From positions 232,579 to 296,578 of the forward strand of contig CAVZNQ010000017.1 of assembly GCA_963776665.1 (NCBI GenBank): a stretch of DNA of 64,000 nucleotides, given 5' to 3'. The stretch is from Roseiarcus sp963776665. Lineage in GTDB: Bacteria > Pseudomonadota > Alphaproteobacteria > Rhizobiales > Beijerinckiaceae. The translations under genes and the position numbers were made by a program. This document shows, in pieces, positions 42,873 to 51,733 of the stretch; the stretch's first letter is position 1; each line of letters opens with the position of its first letter. The notes below the pieces were generated by a model. That model saw only the letters and a list, made by a program, of their open reading frames with translations. It had not been told where the DNA came from and did no database searches.

Positions 42873-42902
42873 CGGGTACGTCGCGCCCCGGCTTTCGGAT
42901 CA
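42873..42902 (-). promoter_or_regulatory. Predicted RpoE-type promoter for the flavoprotein-DUF1365 operon
   Basis: On the minus strand TGATCC (42902-42897) is followed after exactly 18 bases by TACCCG. TGATCC is the -35 element of the RpoE (ECF11) promoters known from Rhodobacter. It lies about 20 bases before the proposed TTG start region. Confidence 0.65.
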
Positions 42903-42906
42903 GCAG

Positions 42907-42936
42907 TGATCCATTTCGGGCAGTCGCGCGTAGCAT
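42907..42936 (+). promoter_or_regulatory. Predicted autoregulatory RpoE-type promoter of rpoE-chrR
   Basis: TGATCC at 42907-42912, an 18-base spacer and TAGCAT at 42931-42936. Together with the divergent site it forms the perfect palindrome GGATCA-GCAG-TGATCC (42897-42912), so the two -35 elements are back to back. Confidence 0.7.
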
Positions 42937-43011
42937 GCGGGTCTACCGAAGGATGTGTGCGTGGCTTGCGCCCTTGCGCGCCCTCGACCTTTGCGGAATA
43001 GGTCGGACGCT

Positions 43012-43578
43012 ATGACTGCGCCCGCGCCGTCCGCCGACGACATGAGAGAATGGCTGAAGGCCGTCGCCGAGCAGCAGGACCGCGGGGCTTTTGGCCGGCT
43101 GTTCCAGTATTTCGCCCCCCGTATCGCTTCGTTCATGGAGCGAAGCGGCCTGAACGCCGCCGAAGCCGAGGAGATTTCGCAGGAAACCATGGTTGCCGTC
43201 TGGAGAAAAGCCGCCCTTTACGATCCCGCCCAGGCCGGGGTGAGCACCTGGGTGTACACTATTGCCCGCAATCTTCGCGTTGATCTCGCGCGCAAGGCGG
43301 CGCGGGCGAGCGCCGGGGTCGCCGCGATGAGGGACATGCCGACGCGGCTCGAGGCCTCCGTCGAGGATGTGGCGCTCGCGGGCGAGCGAGACGCGCGCGT
43401 GCGCAGCGCGCTCGCGACGCTTTCGCCCGAGCAGGCGACCGTGCTGAGGCTGTCGTTCTTCGCCGAGAAGCCGCATGCGGAGATCGCCAGGGAGCTTTCC
43501 CTTCCGCTCGGGACGGTCAAGTCGCGCACCCGCCTCGCCATGGCGAAGATCCGAGCCATCCTGGAGCGCGAGCCGTGA
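43012..43578 (+). CDS. rpoE: ECF sigma factor RpoE of the singlet-oxygen response type
   Basis: A 188-residue ECF11-like sigma factor. Region 2 reads DRGAFGRLFQYFAPRIASFM, EAEEISQETMVAVWRKAALY and STWVYTIARNLRVD; region 4 reads LSPEQATVLRLSFFAEKPHA, EIARELSLPLGTVKSRTRLA. It is followed with a GTGA overlap by a ChrR anti-sigma gene, as in Rhodobacter, where the pair senses singlet oxygen made during photosynthesis. Suitable TGATCC-N18 sites lie upstream and at neighbouring genes. Confidence 0.92.
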   Translation: MTAPAPSADDMREWLKAVAEQQDRGAFGRLFQYFAPRIASFMERSGLNAAEAEEISQETMVAVWRKAALYDPAQAGVSTWVYTIARNLRVDLARKAARASAGVAAMRDMPTRLEASVEDVALAGERDARVRSALATLSPEQATVLRLSFFAEKPHAEIARELSLPLGTVKSRTRLAMAKIRAILEREP

Positions 43579-44207
43579 TCGCCCACCACCCGTCCGATCT
43601 CACCCTGGCGCGTTTGGCCGGCGGCTCGCTTGGGGCCGGACCGCAGCTTGTCGTCGCCACTCATCTCTCCGGATGCCCGCAGTGCCGCGGCCAGCTAGAG
43701 CAGTTCGAAGCGGTCGGCGGGGCGATGCTGGACGCGGCGCCCCCGACCCGCTTGAGCGCGGACGCATTTGCCCGCGCGCTCAAGCGACTCGATGAGACGG
43801 ACCACCCCGCAGAGCCGGCGCCGCGCGTGCTTCACCCGGACCTGCCGCCTCCCCTTAACGCCTATGAGATCGGTCCGTGGCGCTCCGTCGGCCGGGGGTT
43901 CCGCTGGCGACGGCTGACGCTGCCGGAATCGCCCGAGGCCAATGTCATCATGCTGAAGGTCGCGGCCGGACAGCCGGTTCCCCGCCATGGCCATTCGGGA
44001 ACCGAATATACCCAGGTGCTGACCGGTTCGTTCACCGACGCGCTCGGGCGGTATTGCGCCGGCGATTGCATCGAGATGGACGAGGACGTCAATCACCAGC
44101 CGGTCGTCGATCCGGACGGCGAATGCATATGCTTGGCCGCCGTCGAGGGAAGGCTCAGGCTCAGCGGCTGGATCGGCCGCCTGATGCAGCCGCTGATCGG
44201 CATCTGA
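43575..44207 (+). CDS. chrR: ChrR-family anti-sigma factor with cupin domain
   Basis: The 210-residue protein has the N-terminal zinc anti-sigma domain (early His in MIAHHPSD, then THLSGCPQC, i.e. H-x3-C-x2-C) over residues 1-80 and a C-terminal cupin (residues ~95-200; RHGHSGTEYTQVLTGSFTD, AGDCIEMDEDVNHQP). The N-terminal domain holds RpoE, and the cupin is needed for release by singlet oxygen in the studied homologue. Starts at GTG 43575, overlapping the rpoE stop. Confidence 0.92.
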   Translation: MIAHHPSDLTLARLAGGSLGAGPQLVVATHLSGCPQCRGQLEQFEAVGGAMLDAAPPTRLSADAFARALKRLDETDHPAEPAPRVLHPDLPPPLNAYEIGPWRSVGRGFRWRRLTLPESPEANVIMLKVAAGQPVPRHGHSGTEYTQVLTGSFTDALGRYCAGDCIEMDEDVNHQPVVDPDGECICLAAVEGRLRLSGWIGRLMQPLIGI

Positions 44208-44213
44208 GCCGCG

Positions 44214-45016
44214 ATGCTTTGGCTCGCGGCTGGCGTCGCGCTCTTCCTTTCCGGGGCCATGGCGCTGGCGTGGCGGGTTGCGCTGACGACTGGACAATCG
44301 GGGCGCATCGACGCGATCTGGGCGTTCGCTACGGGATTGGCCGCGGTCGCGGCGCGGCGGCCGCGTCCCAGGGCGACCCCTTCCGGCGAATCTTGGTTTG
44401 CGCGATCGCCGCGGCCTGGTCGCTTCGGCTCGGGCTCTACCTCTGGCGCCGCGCAATCGCCGGCGCCGACGATCCGCGCTACGCGGCCTTGAAGCAATCC
44501 TGGGGCGAAGCGGCGCGGCGACGGCTGTTTCTCTTCCTGCAAATCCAGGCCGTGGCGTCCTGGCCTCTGGCGTTGACGGCCTATTGCGCGGCGGCCGCGC
44601 CGCGGCCCGGGCTCGATGGGCGTGATGGACTGGCGATCGCGCTCTTCGCCTTCGCTTTCGCCGGCGAGACGATCGCCGACCGGCAAATGGCGCGCTTCAA
44701 GCGGGCGCCGGCCAATCGCGGACGGATTTGCGATCAAGGCCTATGGGCGTGGTCGCGACACCCAAACTATTTCTTCGAGTGGCTGGGCTGGCTGGCCTAT
44801 CCGGTCATGGCGATCGAGGCGGGTTATCCGGCCGGTTGGCTGACGCTCTCCGGACCGCTCGTCATCTATTGGCTGCTGGTTCACGTATCGGGCGTGCCGC
44901 CGCTCGAAGCGCATCTGCGCCGCTCGAGGCCGGCGGAATTCGCCGCCTACGCCGAAAATGTCAACGCGTTTTGGCCGCGCCCGCCGCACCGGTCACGCGC
45001 GCTGGCGAAGCCATGA
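44214..45016 (+). pseudogene. DUF1295 family membrane protein, broken by a one-base deletion
   Basis: From ATG 44214 the first frame gives MLWLAAGVALFLSGAMALAW and GRIDAIWAFATGLAAVAA, the normal DUF1295 opening. The family then continues in the -1 frame (GDPFRRILVCAIAAAWSLRL, GLWAWSRHPNYFFEWLGWLA) to 45016. Restoring one base near 44353-44355 (in a GCGGCGCGGCGG run) joins both into a ~268-residue steroid-reductase-like, isoprenylcysteine-methyltransferase-related membrane protein. It follows chrR by 7 bp and belongs to the same operon. Assembly error is a real alternative. Confidence 0.8.
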
Positions 45017-45395
45017 CATAAGCGACATACCCGCAGGCTGCGGCGACCGCGGTGAGCGCCGTTCCCCAGGCCATATCCACAAGAGAGAGCGTCAGCGGCC
45101 AATGCCGCAACGTCGCCTGATTGGTGAGGTCGTAGGTCGCGTAGGCGCACAAGCCGTAGACCGCGCCCCGGCTCGCCGCCTGGGTCAGCCTCGCCGCGGG
45201 ACGGATCGCCAGGAAAACAAGGCCGAAAACGTAGATGAGATAGAACGCGACCGCGGCCGGCGCGTCGAATCCGCTGCGCAACAACTCGCCGATCGCGGGG
45301 CGATAGATCGCGTCGCCCGCGTAAGCCAACCAGACGAAGTCGAGACCGCAGAAGGCGGCGAGCGCGGACAAGTAGGCGACGACGAACGTTCGCAA
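44961..45395 (-). CDS. DUF2177 family membrane protein
   Basis: A 144-residue four-TM protein: FVVAYLSALAAFCGLDFVWL, VAFYLIYVFGLVFLAIRP, the conserved GLCAYATYDLTNQATLRHWP, and a last helix WGTALTAVAAACGYVAYVMA. The family is found in RpoE-ChrR regulons; its activity is unknown. Its 3' 56 bp overlap the convergent DUF1295 gene. An RpoE-type promoter lies just upstream. Confidence 0.85.
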   Translation of the reverse strand: MRTFVVAYLSALAAFCGLDFVWLAYAGDAIYRPAIGELLRSGFDAPAAVAFYLIYVFGLVFLAIRPAARLTQAASRGAVYGLCAYATYDLTNQATLRHWPLTLSLVDMAWGTALTAVAAACGYVAYVMASPARVTGAAGAAKTR

Positions 45396-45425
45396 TCCGG
45401 GCGTCCTTTTCTCGCGCGCATTCGA

Positions 45426-45455
45426 TTGTTACGAGCCGAAGGCGGCTCGGGATCA
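45426..45455 (-). promoter_or_regulatory. Predicted RpoE-type promoter of the DUF2177 gene
   Basis: On the minus strand TGATCC (45455-45450), an 18-base spacer and TAACAA (45431-45426). The spacer CGAGCCGCCTTCGGCTCG is itself a hairpin. Spacing is identical to the two sites near rpoE. Confidence 0.65.
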
Positions 45456-45649
45456 CACGACTATCGGATCGCGAGCCGTCGCGATTCGACTTAATTCTCC
45501 TGCGAATCCGCGGAGCCGTCGTTTGACGGCGCCCGGCATCCAACTTACAAAGAGCGACGCCCTGCGACGAGGGCATAAAAATCAGACATCCGATCGAATT
45601 CGCTGGGACGGCGGAAAGCGCGCCCCGGCCGGGATATGGGAGAGAAACG

Positions 45650-46915
45650 ATGCTTACGATCAAGGCGGCCATTGCCGGCGCTCTAGCCGGCTCCCTGGCG
45701 GTGACAGCGGCGCTGGCCGAGCCCAAGACGAACATGCTGCATCAATGGTCCGAGGGGGGCGACGCGAAGGCGATCGCCAAGCTCGGTGAGATGTTCACCG
45801 CCGCCGGGGGGAAATGGGAGCAAACCTCGATCGCGGGCCATACCGCCAATACGCTCGCCAAGCTGCGCGCCGACGTGGTCGCCGGCAATGCGCCGCCGGC
45901 CGTTCAGCTCAAGGGCCCGGAAATTGCCGAGTGGAACTCGACCGGCATGACCGCCAATCTCGACGAGCTTGCCAACAAGGAAGGCTGGGACAAGGTCGTA
46001 GCGCCCGAATTGCTGCCGGTCATGAAGCCGACTGGCAACTGGGTCGCCGCGCCGATGAACATCCACCGCATCAACTGGCTCTGGGCTTCGACGAAGGCGA
46101 TGGAACAGGCCGGCATCAAAGGGCTACCGAAGACCTGGGCCGAATTCAACGCCGACTGCGACAAGGCGGTCGCCGCCCATCTCATCTGCATCGCCCACAA
46201 CAGCGCCGACTGGACGGATGCGACGACGTTCGAAGTGATCGTTTACGGGCAGGACATCGACCTCTTCCGCAAGGCGTTCGTCCAGGGCGACACCGAGGCG
46301 ATGCGATCCGAAGGCATGGTCAAGGCGTTCGAGCAATTCCGCACCATGGTGTCGAAATACATGGACCCGGCGATCGCCGCCCGCGACTACCAGGGCTCGC
46401 TCGATCTGCTCACCAAGAACCAAGCTGTCTTCATGATCATGGGCGATTGGAATATAGGCAACCTCAACGCCGCCGGACTCAAGGCGGGCGTTGACTACTC
46501 TTGCGCCCAGGCGCCGACCGACTGGGGTAAGCCCGGCTTCATCCTCAATTCGGACTCGGTCGTCTTCTTCAAGCAGAAGGATCCCGATTACGTCGAGGGT
46601 CAGAAGCTGCTCGCGCATCTCATCCTGTCGCCGCAGTTCCAGACCGTGTTCAACCAGGCGAAAGGCTCGATCCCCGCCCGTCTCGACGTCGATCTCAGCC
46701 AGGGCTTCAACGCCTGCCAGCAGACGTCGCAGAAGGATCTGCAAGCATCGATCGCCGGCGGCACGCTCGTGCGCTCGATGGCCCATAACATGACCATTCT
46801 GCAAAAGTATCGCGGCGCGATCATGGATACGATCACCGCCTTCGTGAACGATCCAAAAATGAGCCCGAAAGACGCCGCCAACGCCATGGCTGACGCCGTC
46901 GAAGCCCAGAAATAG
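45650..46915 (+). CDS. Sugar ABC transporter substrate-binding protein
   Basis: The 421-residue protein has a Sec signal (MLTIKAAIAGALAGSLAVTA, cleavage near ALA) and the family-1 extracellular solute-binding pattern: MLHQWSEGGDAKAIAKLGEM, GNAPPAVQLKGPEIAEW, WVAAPMNIHRINWLWAS, FMIMGDWNIGNL. It is closest in style to glucose/mannose-type binding proteins (GtsA-like). A GGGAGAG site precedes ATG. It leads an operon with two permeases and an ATPase. Confidence 0.88.
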   Translation: MLTIKAAIAGALAGSLAVTAALAEPKTNMLHQWSEGGDAKAIAKLGEMFTAAGGKWEQTSIAGHTANTLAKLRADVVAGNAPPAVQLKGPEIAEWNSTGMTANLDELANKEGWDKVVAPELLPVMKPTGNWVAAPMNIHRINWLWASTKAMEQAGIKGLPKTWAEFNADCDKAVAAHLICIAHNSADWTDATTFEVIVYGQDIDLFRKAFVQGDTEAMRSEGMVKAFEQFRTMVSKYMDPAIAARDYQGSLDLLTKNQAVFMIMGDWNIGNLNAAGLKAGVDYSCAQAPTDWGKPGFILNSDSVVFFKQKDPDYVEGQKLLAHLILSPQFQTVFNQAKGSIPARLDVDLSQGFNACQQTSQKDLQASIAGGTLVRSMAHNMTILQKYRGAIMDTITAFVNDPKMSPKDAANAMADAVEAQK

Positions 46916-46924
46916 AAGTCGACG

Positions 46925-46953
46925 GCCGCGCGAGCGAGAACCGCTCGTGCGGC
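46925..46953 (+). promoter_or_regulatory. Intercistronic stem-loop between binding protein and permease genes
   Basis: GCCGCGCGAGCG (46925-46936) pairs with CGCTCGTGCGGC (46942-46953) over 12 bp with one G-T pair and a five-base loop. No T-run follows, so it is more likely a stabiliser of the binding-protein message or an attenuator than a full terminator, which fits the higher demand for binding protein. Confidence 0.6.
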
Positions 46954-46981
46954 GGCCGGTCTTCAAGGGAACGCGAGCGCA

Positions 46982-47914
46982 ATGGCGAAGGCTCTGAGCG
47001 GGATTGAAGCGCTCCGGAACTCGAGGCCGGGACGCGACAGGCTGACCGCCTGGACCCCGCGACTCATCATCCTGCCGTCCGCGGCGGCGAGCTTCGTTTA
47101 CGTCTTTGTCTTCACGCTATGGACGCTCTATCTCTCGCTATCCAACAGCGCCATGCTGCCGAGCTACCAGTTTGTCGGCCTCAAGCCCTATTTTGACTTG
47201 TGGTCGAACCGGCGGTGGGCAATCGCCTACGAGAACCTTTTCTTTTTCAGCGCGTTCTACGTCGTGATCGCGCTTGCTATTGGCCTTGCGCTCGCCATCG
47301 CCATCGACCAGCGAGTCAAGGGCGAAGCGTTGTGGCGAACGATTTTTCTCTATCCGCTGGCGGTCTCGTTCGTCGTCACCGGCTCGGTTTGGAATTGGCT
47401 CTACGGGCCGGACGCAGGCTTCGAATTCCTGGTGAGGAGTTGGGGCTGGCATGATTTCACTTTCCGCCCCACCACCGACAAGGACTTAGCTATCTACACG
47501 ATCATCGCGACCGGCGTCTGGCAGTCGTCGGGTTTCGCCATGGCGTTGTTTCTCGCCGGATTGCGCTCGGTCGATCCCGACATCGTCAAGGCGGCGCAAA
47601 TCGACGGCGCCGGCCCCGCGCGCATCTACCGCAAGGTCATTATCCCCTCGATCGCGCCAATCTTCATTGCGGTCGCCGTCGTCCTTTTGCAATTCGCCAT
47701 CAAGACCTTCGATCTGGTCGTCGCGCTGACGCACGGCGGGCCGGGAATCGCAACGTCATTTCCGGCGCTGTTTGTCTATGACGTCATGTTTCAGCGCGGG
47801 CAGATCGCCCTCGGCGCCGCCGCCTCGATGATGATGCTGGCGGCGCTCGCCGTGGTGCTCGTCCCCTATGCGCTATGGACAGTCTGGGGATCGCGGCGGG
47901 CGGCGCATGGTTGA
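46982..47914 (+). CDS. Sugar ABC transporter permease (MalF type)
   Basis: A 310-residue permease with six hydrophobic helices (first: LIILPSAAASFVYVFVFTLW). The ATPase-docking EAA-like loop is AAQIDGAGPARIYRKVIIPS. It pairs with the next permease to form the channel of the importer. Confidence 0.88.
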   Translation: MAKALSGIEALRNSRPGRDRLTAWTPRLIILPSAAASFVYVFVFTLWTLYLSLSNSAMLPSYQFVGLKPYFDLWSNRRWAIAYENLFFFSAFYVVIALAIGLALAIAIDQRVKGEALWRTIFLYPLAVSFVVTGSVWNWLYGPDAGFEFLVRSWGWHDFTFRPTTDKDLAIYTIIATGVWQSSGFAMALFLAGLRSVDPDIVKAAQIDGAGPARIYRKVIIPSIAPIFIAVAVVLLQFAIKTFDLVVALTHGGPGIATSFPALFVYDVMFQRGQIALGAAASMMMLAALAVVLVPYALWTVWGSRRAAHG

Positions 47915-48809
47915 CGCGACCTTCGATCTCGCGCTCGATCCGCAGGCTCGCGCGGCGAACCTTCGCCACGCGGCCGGCCGGATCGCCGTCTACGGCTTTC
48001 TCGGGTTCTTCGCCGTCATCTATCTCTTGCCGCTGTTCGTGATCGTGGCGAATTCGTTCCGGGACTTGCCGGAGATCGCGCGCAACGGTCTCATCGCGCT
48101 GCCGCAATCCTTCTCGCTCGACGCCTGGTCGCAGGCGTGGGCGCACTATTGCGTCGCCGGCACCTGCGAGGGCATCCAGCGCAATTTCTACAATTCCCTG
48201 ATCATGACGATTCCGGCGACAATCGTCTCGACCCTGCTCGGCGCGATCAACGGCTACGTGCTGTCGAAATGGCGCTTTCCCGGATCGGAGACATTGTTCA
48301 CTTGCATGACGCTCGGTGTGTTCATGCCCGGTCAGATCGCGCTTCTCCCCTGGGCCTTTATCCTCGGGTCCTTGCACTTGTCGAACACGATCTACGGACT
48401 CATTGTCGTCCACGTGGTCCAGGGTCTTTCGTTCGCGACGCTGTTCTGTCGAAACTACTACGTCAACATCCCAGACGACCTCATCAAGGCCGCGCGCATC
48501 GACGGCGCGGGTTTCTGGCGCATCTTCTGGAAGATTGTCCTGCCGCTCTCGCCGCCGATCCTCATCGTCACCGTCATCTGGCAGTTCACCGGCATCTGGA
48601 ATGAGTATCTGTTCGGCGTCGTTTTCACCGGCGGGCGCCAGCAACCGATCACGGCTGCGCTCGTCGCCCTGCAGACCGGTCAGATGAACGCCCATCCCTA
48701 CAATGTCGCGAGCTGCGCGGTCTTGATCGGCGCCGTGCCGCCGCTGCTGATTTATTTCTTCGGCGGCAAATATTTCGTTCGCGGCCTGACCCAGGGCGCC
48801 GTCAAGTGA
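47907..48809 (+). CDS. Sugar ABC transporter permease (MalG type)
   Basis: The 300-residue product starts at ATG 47907, overlapping the preceding permease by 8 bp. It has six helices and the EAA loop AARIDGAGFWRIFWKIVLPL. Residues 1-30 (FDLALDPQARAANLRHAA) are cytoplasmic. It forms the heterodimeric channel with the MalF-type protein. Confidence 0.88.
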   Translation: MVDATFDLALDPQARAANLRHAAGRIAVYGFLGFFAVIYLLPLFVIVANSFRDLPEIARNGLIALPQSFSLDAWSQAWAHYCVAGTCEGIQRNFYNSLIMTIPATIVSTLLGAINGYVLSKWRFPGSETLFTCMTLGVFMPGQIALLPWAFILGSLHLSNTIYGLIVVHVVQGLSFATLFCRNYYVNIPDDLIKAARIDGAGFWRIFWKIVLPLSPPILIVTVIWQFTGIWNEYLFGVVFTGGRQQPITAALVALQTGQMNAHPYNVASCAVLIGAVPPLLIYFFGGKYFVRGLTQGAVK

Positions 48810-48816
48810 GCGACCC

Positions 48817-49941
48817 ATGGCGACGCTGAGCATCTCGCAGCTCTACAAACGCTTCGGCGCGGTCGAAGTGCTGAAGGGCATCGATCTCGAAGCGCGCACC
48901 GGCGAATTCGTCGCGCTCGTCGGCCCGTCCGGCTGCGGCAAGTCGACGCTCCTCGCCATGATCGCCGGACTGGAGAGCGTCAGCGAGGGCGAGATTCGCA
49001 TCGACGGAACGCTGGTGAACTCGGTCGCGCCGAAGGACCGCGACATCGCCATGGTGTTTCAATCCTATGCGCTTTACCCGACGATGACCGCGCGCGAGAA
49101 CATGACCTTCGGCATGGAAAGCCGGAGAGTGCCGAGAGCCGAGCAGGACGCAGCGATCCAGCGCGTCGCCTCGCTGTTGCAAATCGAGCCGCTCCTGAAC
49201 CGCAAGCCCGGCCAATTGTCCGGCGGGCAGCGGCAGCGGGTGGCGATGGGGCGCGCGCTGGTGCGCGATCCGAAGCTCTTCCTGTTCGACGAACCGTTGT
49301 CGAATCTCGACGCCAAGCTGCGCGTCGACATGCGCACCGAGATCAAGAAGCTTCACCTGAGGGTCGGCAAGACCACCATCTACGTGACCCACGACCAGAT
49401 CGAGGCGATGACGCTCGCCTCTCGCATCGCTGTCATGCATCAGGGCTCGATTCAGCAGTTCGACGAGCCGCAGGTCGTCTATGACCATCCTGCCAACATA
49501 TTCGTCGCCGGCTTCATGGGTTCGCCGTCGATGAATTTCATTCCCGGCGAGCTAACCAAGGTCGACGGCCGCCCGGCGGTCGCGATTGCGCTCGCCGGCG
49601 GCGAAACAGCGACGCTGCCGCTTCCGCAACCGCCGGAGTCGCGGCCCGCGAGCGGCAAGGTGGTGCTGGGCGTGCGGCCGGAGCACCTCTTCCGCTACGA
49701 TCCCAACCTGAAGTCGCAGAAGGCGGGGCTCGCGATGCTGACGGCGCCGGTCGAGGTGGTCGAGCCGACCGGGGCCGAGACCCATGCCGTACTGAAGATC
49801 GGCGAGCAGGAGATCGTCGGCCGGTTCGACCCCGACGGGGCTCCCCGCCTCGGCGAGCTTCTGCCGCTCGGAATCGACATGACGCATGCGTGCCTGTTCG
49901 ATCCCGACACTCAAGCCCTTATTCGGCAGGGGCCGGCTTGA
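48817..49941 (+). CDS. Sugar ABC transporter ATP-binding protein (MalK/UgpC type)
   Basis: A 374-residue ATPase: Walker A GPSGCGKST near residues 38-46, signature LSGGQRQRVAMGRALVRDPK, Walker B FLFDEPLSNLDAKLR and H-loop YVTHDQIEAM, followed by a C-terminal TOBE/MalK-like regulatory domain (from ~240, VLGVRPEHL). It energises import by the two permeases before it. Confidence 0.92.
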   Translation: MATLSISQLYKRFGAVEVLKGIDLEARTGEFVALVGPSGCGKSTLLAMIAGLESVSEGEIRIDGTLVNSVAPKDRDIAMVFQSYALYPTMTARENMTFGMESRRVPRAEQDAAIQRVASLLQIEPLLNRKPGQLSGGQRQRVAMGRALVRDPKLFLFDEPLSNLDAKLRVDMRTEIKKLHLRVGKTTIYVTHDQIEAMTLASRIAVMHQGSIQQFDEPQVVYDHPANIFVAGFMGSPSMNFIPGELTKVDGRPAVAIALAGGETATLPLPQPPESRPASGKVVLGVRPEHLFRYDPNLKSQKAGLAMLTAPVEVVEPTGAETHAVLKIGEQEIVGRFDPDGAPRLGELLPLGIDMTHACLFDPDTQALIRQGPA

Positions 49942-50699
49942 CCTTCGCCGTCTATCCCAGTCTCGCGGGGCGTAGCGTGTTCGTCAGTGGCGGCGCGACG
50001 GGCATCGGCGCCGACATTGTGCGCGCCTTCGCGAGAAATCGCGCGCGCGTCGCCTTCGTCGACCTCCAGCGGCATGAGGGCGAGGCGCTGGCGGCGGCGC
50101 TGAAGAAGACCGGCGAGACAGTGCTCTTTCTCCATTGCGACATCACTGACGTCCCGGCGCTCAAGGCGTCGATCGCGGAGGCGGGCGCGAAGCTCGGTCC
50201 TGTCGGCATATTGGTCAATAACGCGGCCAATGACGAGCGTCACGCGGTCGCCGACGTGACCGCGGACTACTGGGACCACGCGCAGAACGTGAATCTGAGG
50301 CATCACTTTTTCGCCGCCCAGGCCGTCCACCCGCAGATGCGCGAGCTCGGTTTCGGCTCGATCATCAACCTGTCCTCGATTGCCTGGCGCGGGGCGGCCG
50401 ATATGCCCGCCTATTCCGCGGCGAAGGCCGGGATCATCGGCCTGACGCACGCGCTGGCGCGCGCTTTCGGTTCGGACAACATCCGCGTCAACGCGATCGA
50501 GCCCGGCGCCGTGATGACCGATCGGCAGCGGCGCCTGTGGTACAAGACGCCGGAATCGGTCGACGCGATCGTTCAGCGCCAGTCCATCAAGGAGACGTTG
50601 CTCGGCGAGGACATTGCGCGGATGGCGTTGTTTCTCGGCGCCGATGACAGCCGTATGGTCACCAAGCAGTCGATCGCCGTGGATGCGGGGCTCAGATGA
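49938..50699 (+). CDS. Short-chain dehydrogenase, similar to Caulobacter xylose dehydrogenase
   Basis: The 253-residue SDR starts at TTG 49938 (AGGGG five bases upstream), overlapping the ATPase stop. It has VSGGATGIGADIVRAFA for cofactor binding, NNAANDERH and the catalytic SSIAWRGAADMPAYSAAKAG (Ser, Tyr-x3-Lys). The opening VYPSLAGRSVFVSGG and the NDERH-ADVT-YW segment closely resemble XylB-type NAD-dependent aldose 1-dehydrogenases. Likely role: oxidation of the imported sugar at C1. Confidence 0.8.
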   Translation: MTFAVYPSLAGRSVFVSGGATGIGADIVRAFARNRARVAFVDLQRHEGEALAAALKKTGETVLFLHCDITDVPALKASIAEAGAKLGPVGILVNNAANDERHAVADVTADYWDHAQNVNLRHHFFAAQAVHPQMRELGFGSIINLSSIAWRGAADMPAYSAAKAGIIGLTHALARAFGSDNIRVNAIEPGAVMTDRQRRLWYKTPESVDAIVQRQSIKETLLGEDIARMALFLGADDSRMVTKQSIAVDAGLR

Positions 50700-51730
50700 A
50701 CGAAAACGTAAAGCCGCTTCAGCCGCAGACCCGCCGAACCGCATTCGCTCTCGGCCTCAACCCTTACGGCCTGGCCTACCATCTCGGGCTGCAAGGCGCA
50801 GGCGGCCCGCGCGCCAATCCCAAAGGCGCGGGGCTCGAGGGCTTCATCGCCATCGCGGCCGAGCTTGGCGCGAAAGTGCTCGAGATCTATGACCCATGGC
50901 TCAGGGCGCTGAGCGACGACGGGCTTCGCGCGCTCCGCGATCGGCTCGCGGCCCTCGGCATGACGCCGGTCGTCAGTTCCGGGCTGACGGGTTCCTTTGA
51001 GAGCGCCCTGCGCTCGGCCCGCGCGCTCGACGCCAAGATCATCCGGCACAGCCTGACCACGGTGCTCTGCGGCGACCGCCACGCGCTCGGGGACAAATGG
51101 AAGGAGCTGGTGGCGCAGGTTCGCGCCGCGCTCGCCGACCGCGGCCCGCGCGTGTTCGACGAGGGCAGAACGCTGGCTATCGAGAACCATCAGGATTTCG
51201 GCAGCGACGAGCTCACGGACTTTTGCGAGAGCGCGAGGGGCGTCGGAATCTGCCTCGACACCGGCAACACCTTTCCGGTCGCAGAAGCGCCGCTCGACTT
51301 CACCCGCCGCGTCGCTCCGCATGTGCGGCTCGTTCATCTGAAAGACTACCGCATCCAGTTCACCGACGAAGGCTACCGCCTTGTGCGCTGCGCCATCGGC
51401 GACGGCGCCGTCCCGATCGCCGCGATGCTCGACATCCTGGCTGCGCGCGGCGAGATGCTGATGGCGGTCATCGAGCCGGGCGCGCTCGAGGGCCGGCACG
51501 TGCGTCTCTTGCGGCCGGAATGGTGGGATCTATATCCGGCGAAACCCGCGTCCGCCTTGGCGGCCTGCCTCGCCGCGGCGCGCGTCAATCGCCTCGCTGA
51601 CGATGCCGACGCCCGGACGCCCTGGGAGCGCGGCGACGACGCCGCGATCGCTGATTACGAACTCGCCATGATCCGCCGCAGCGCCCGCAACATGCACGCT
51701 ATCGGCCTCGGATCCGGGAAGGAAAACTGA
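50696..51730 (+). CDS. Sugar isomerase/epimerase-type TIM barrel protein
   Basis: A 344-residue xylose-isomerase-like barrel. Metal-site residues fall in AIENHQD, GICLDTGNTF, RLVHLKDY and AVIEPGALEG, as in IolE/hydroxypyruvate-isomerase-like enzymes. It overlaps the preceding SDR by 4 bp. It may isomerise, epimerise or dehydrate the oxidised sugar; the family is too broad to say. Confidence 0.8.
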   Translation: MNENVKPLQPQTRRTAFALGLNPYGLAYHLGLQGAGGPRANPKGAGLEGFIAIAAELGAKVLEIYDPWLRALSDDGLRALRDRLAALGMTPVVSSGLTGSFESALRSARALDAKIIRHSLTTVLCGDRHALGDKWKELVAQVRAALADRGPRVFDEGRTLAIENHQDFGSDELTDFCESARGVGICLDTGNTFPVAEAPLDFTRRVAPHVRLVHLKDYRIQFTDEGYRLVRCAIGDGAVPIAAMLDILAARGEMLMAVIEPGALEGRHVRLLRPEWWDLYPAKPASALAACLAAARVNRLADDADARTPWERGDDAAIADYELAMIRRSARNMHAIGLGSGKEN

Positions 51731-51733
51731 CCC

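Noticed and set aside
42853..42936. Upstream ATG at 42936 for the COG2907 flavoprotein
   Set aside because: It would lie upstream of the predicted RpoE-type promoter and its extra residues match nothing; TTG 42852 has a good ribosome site.
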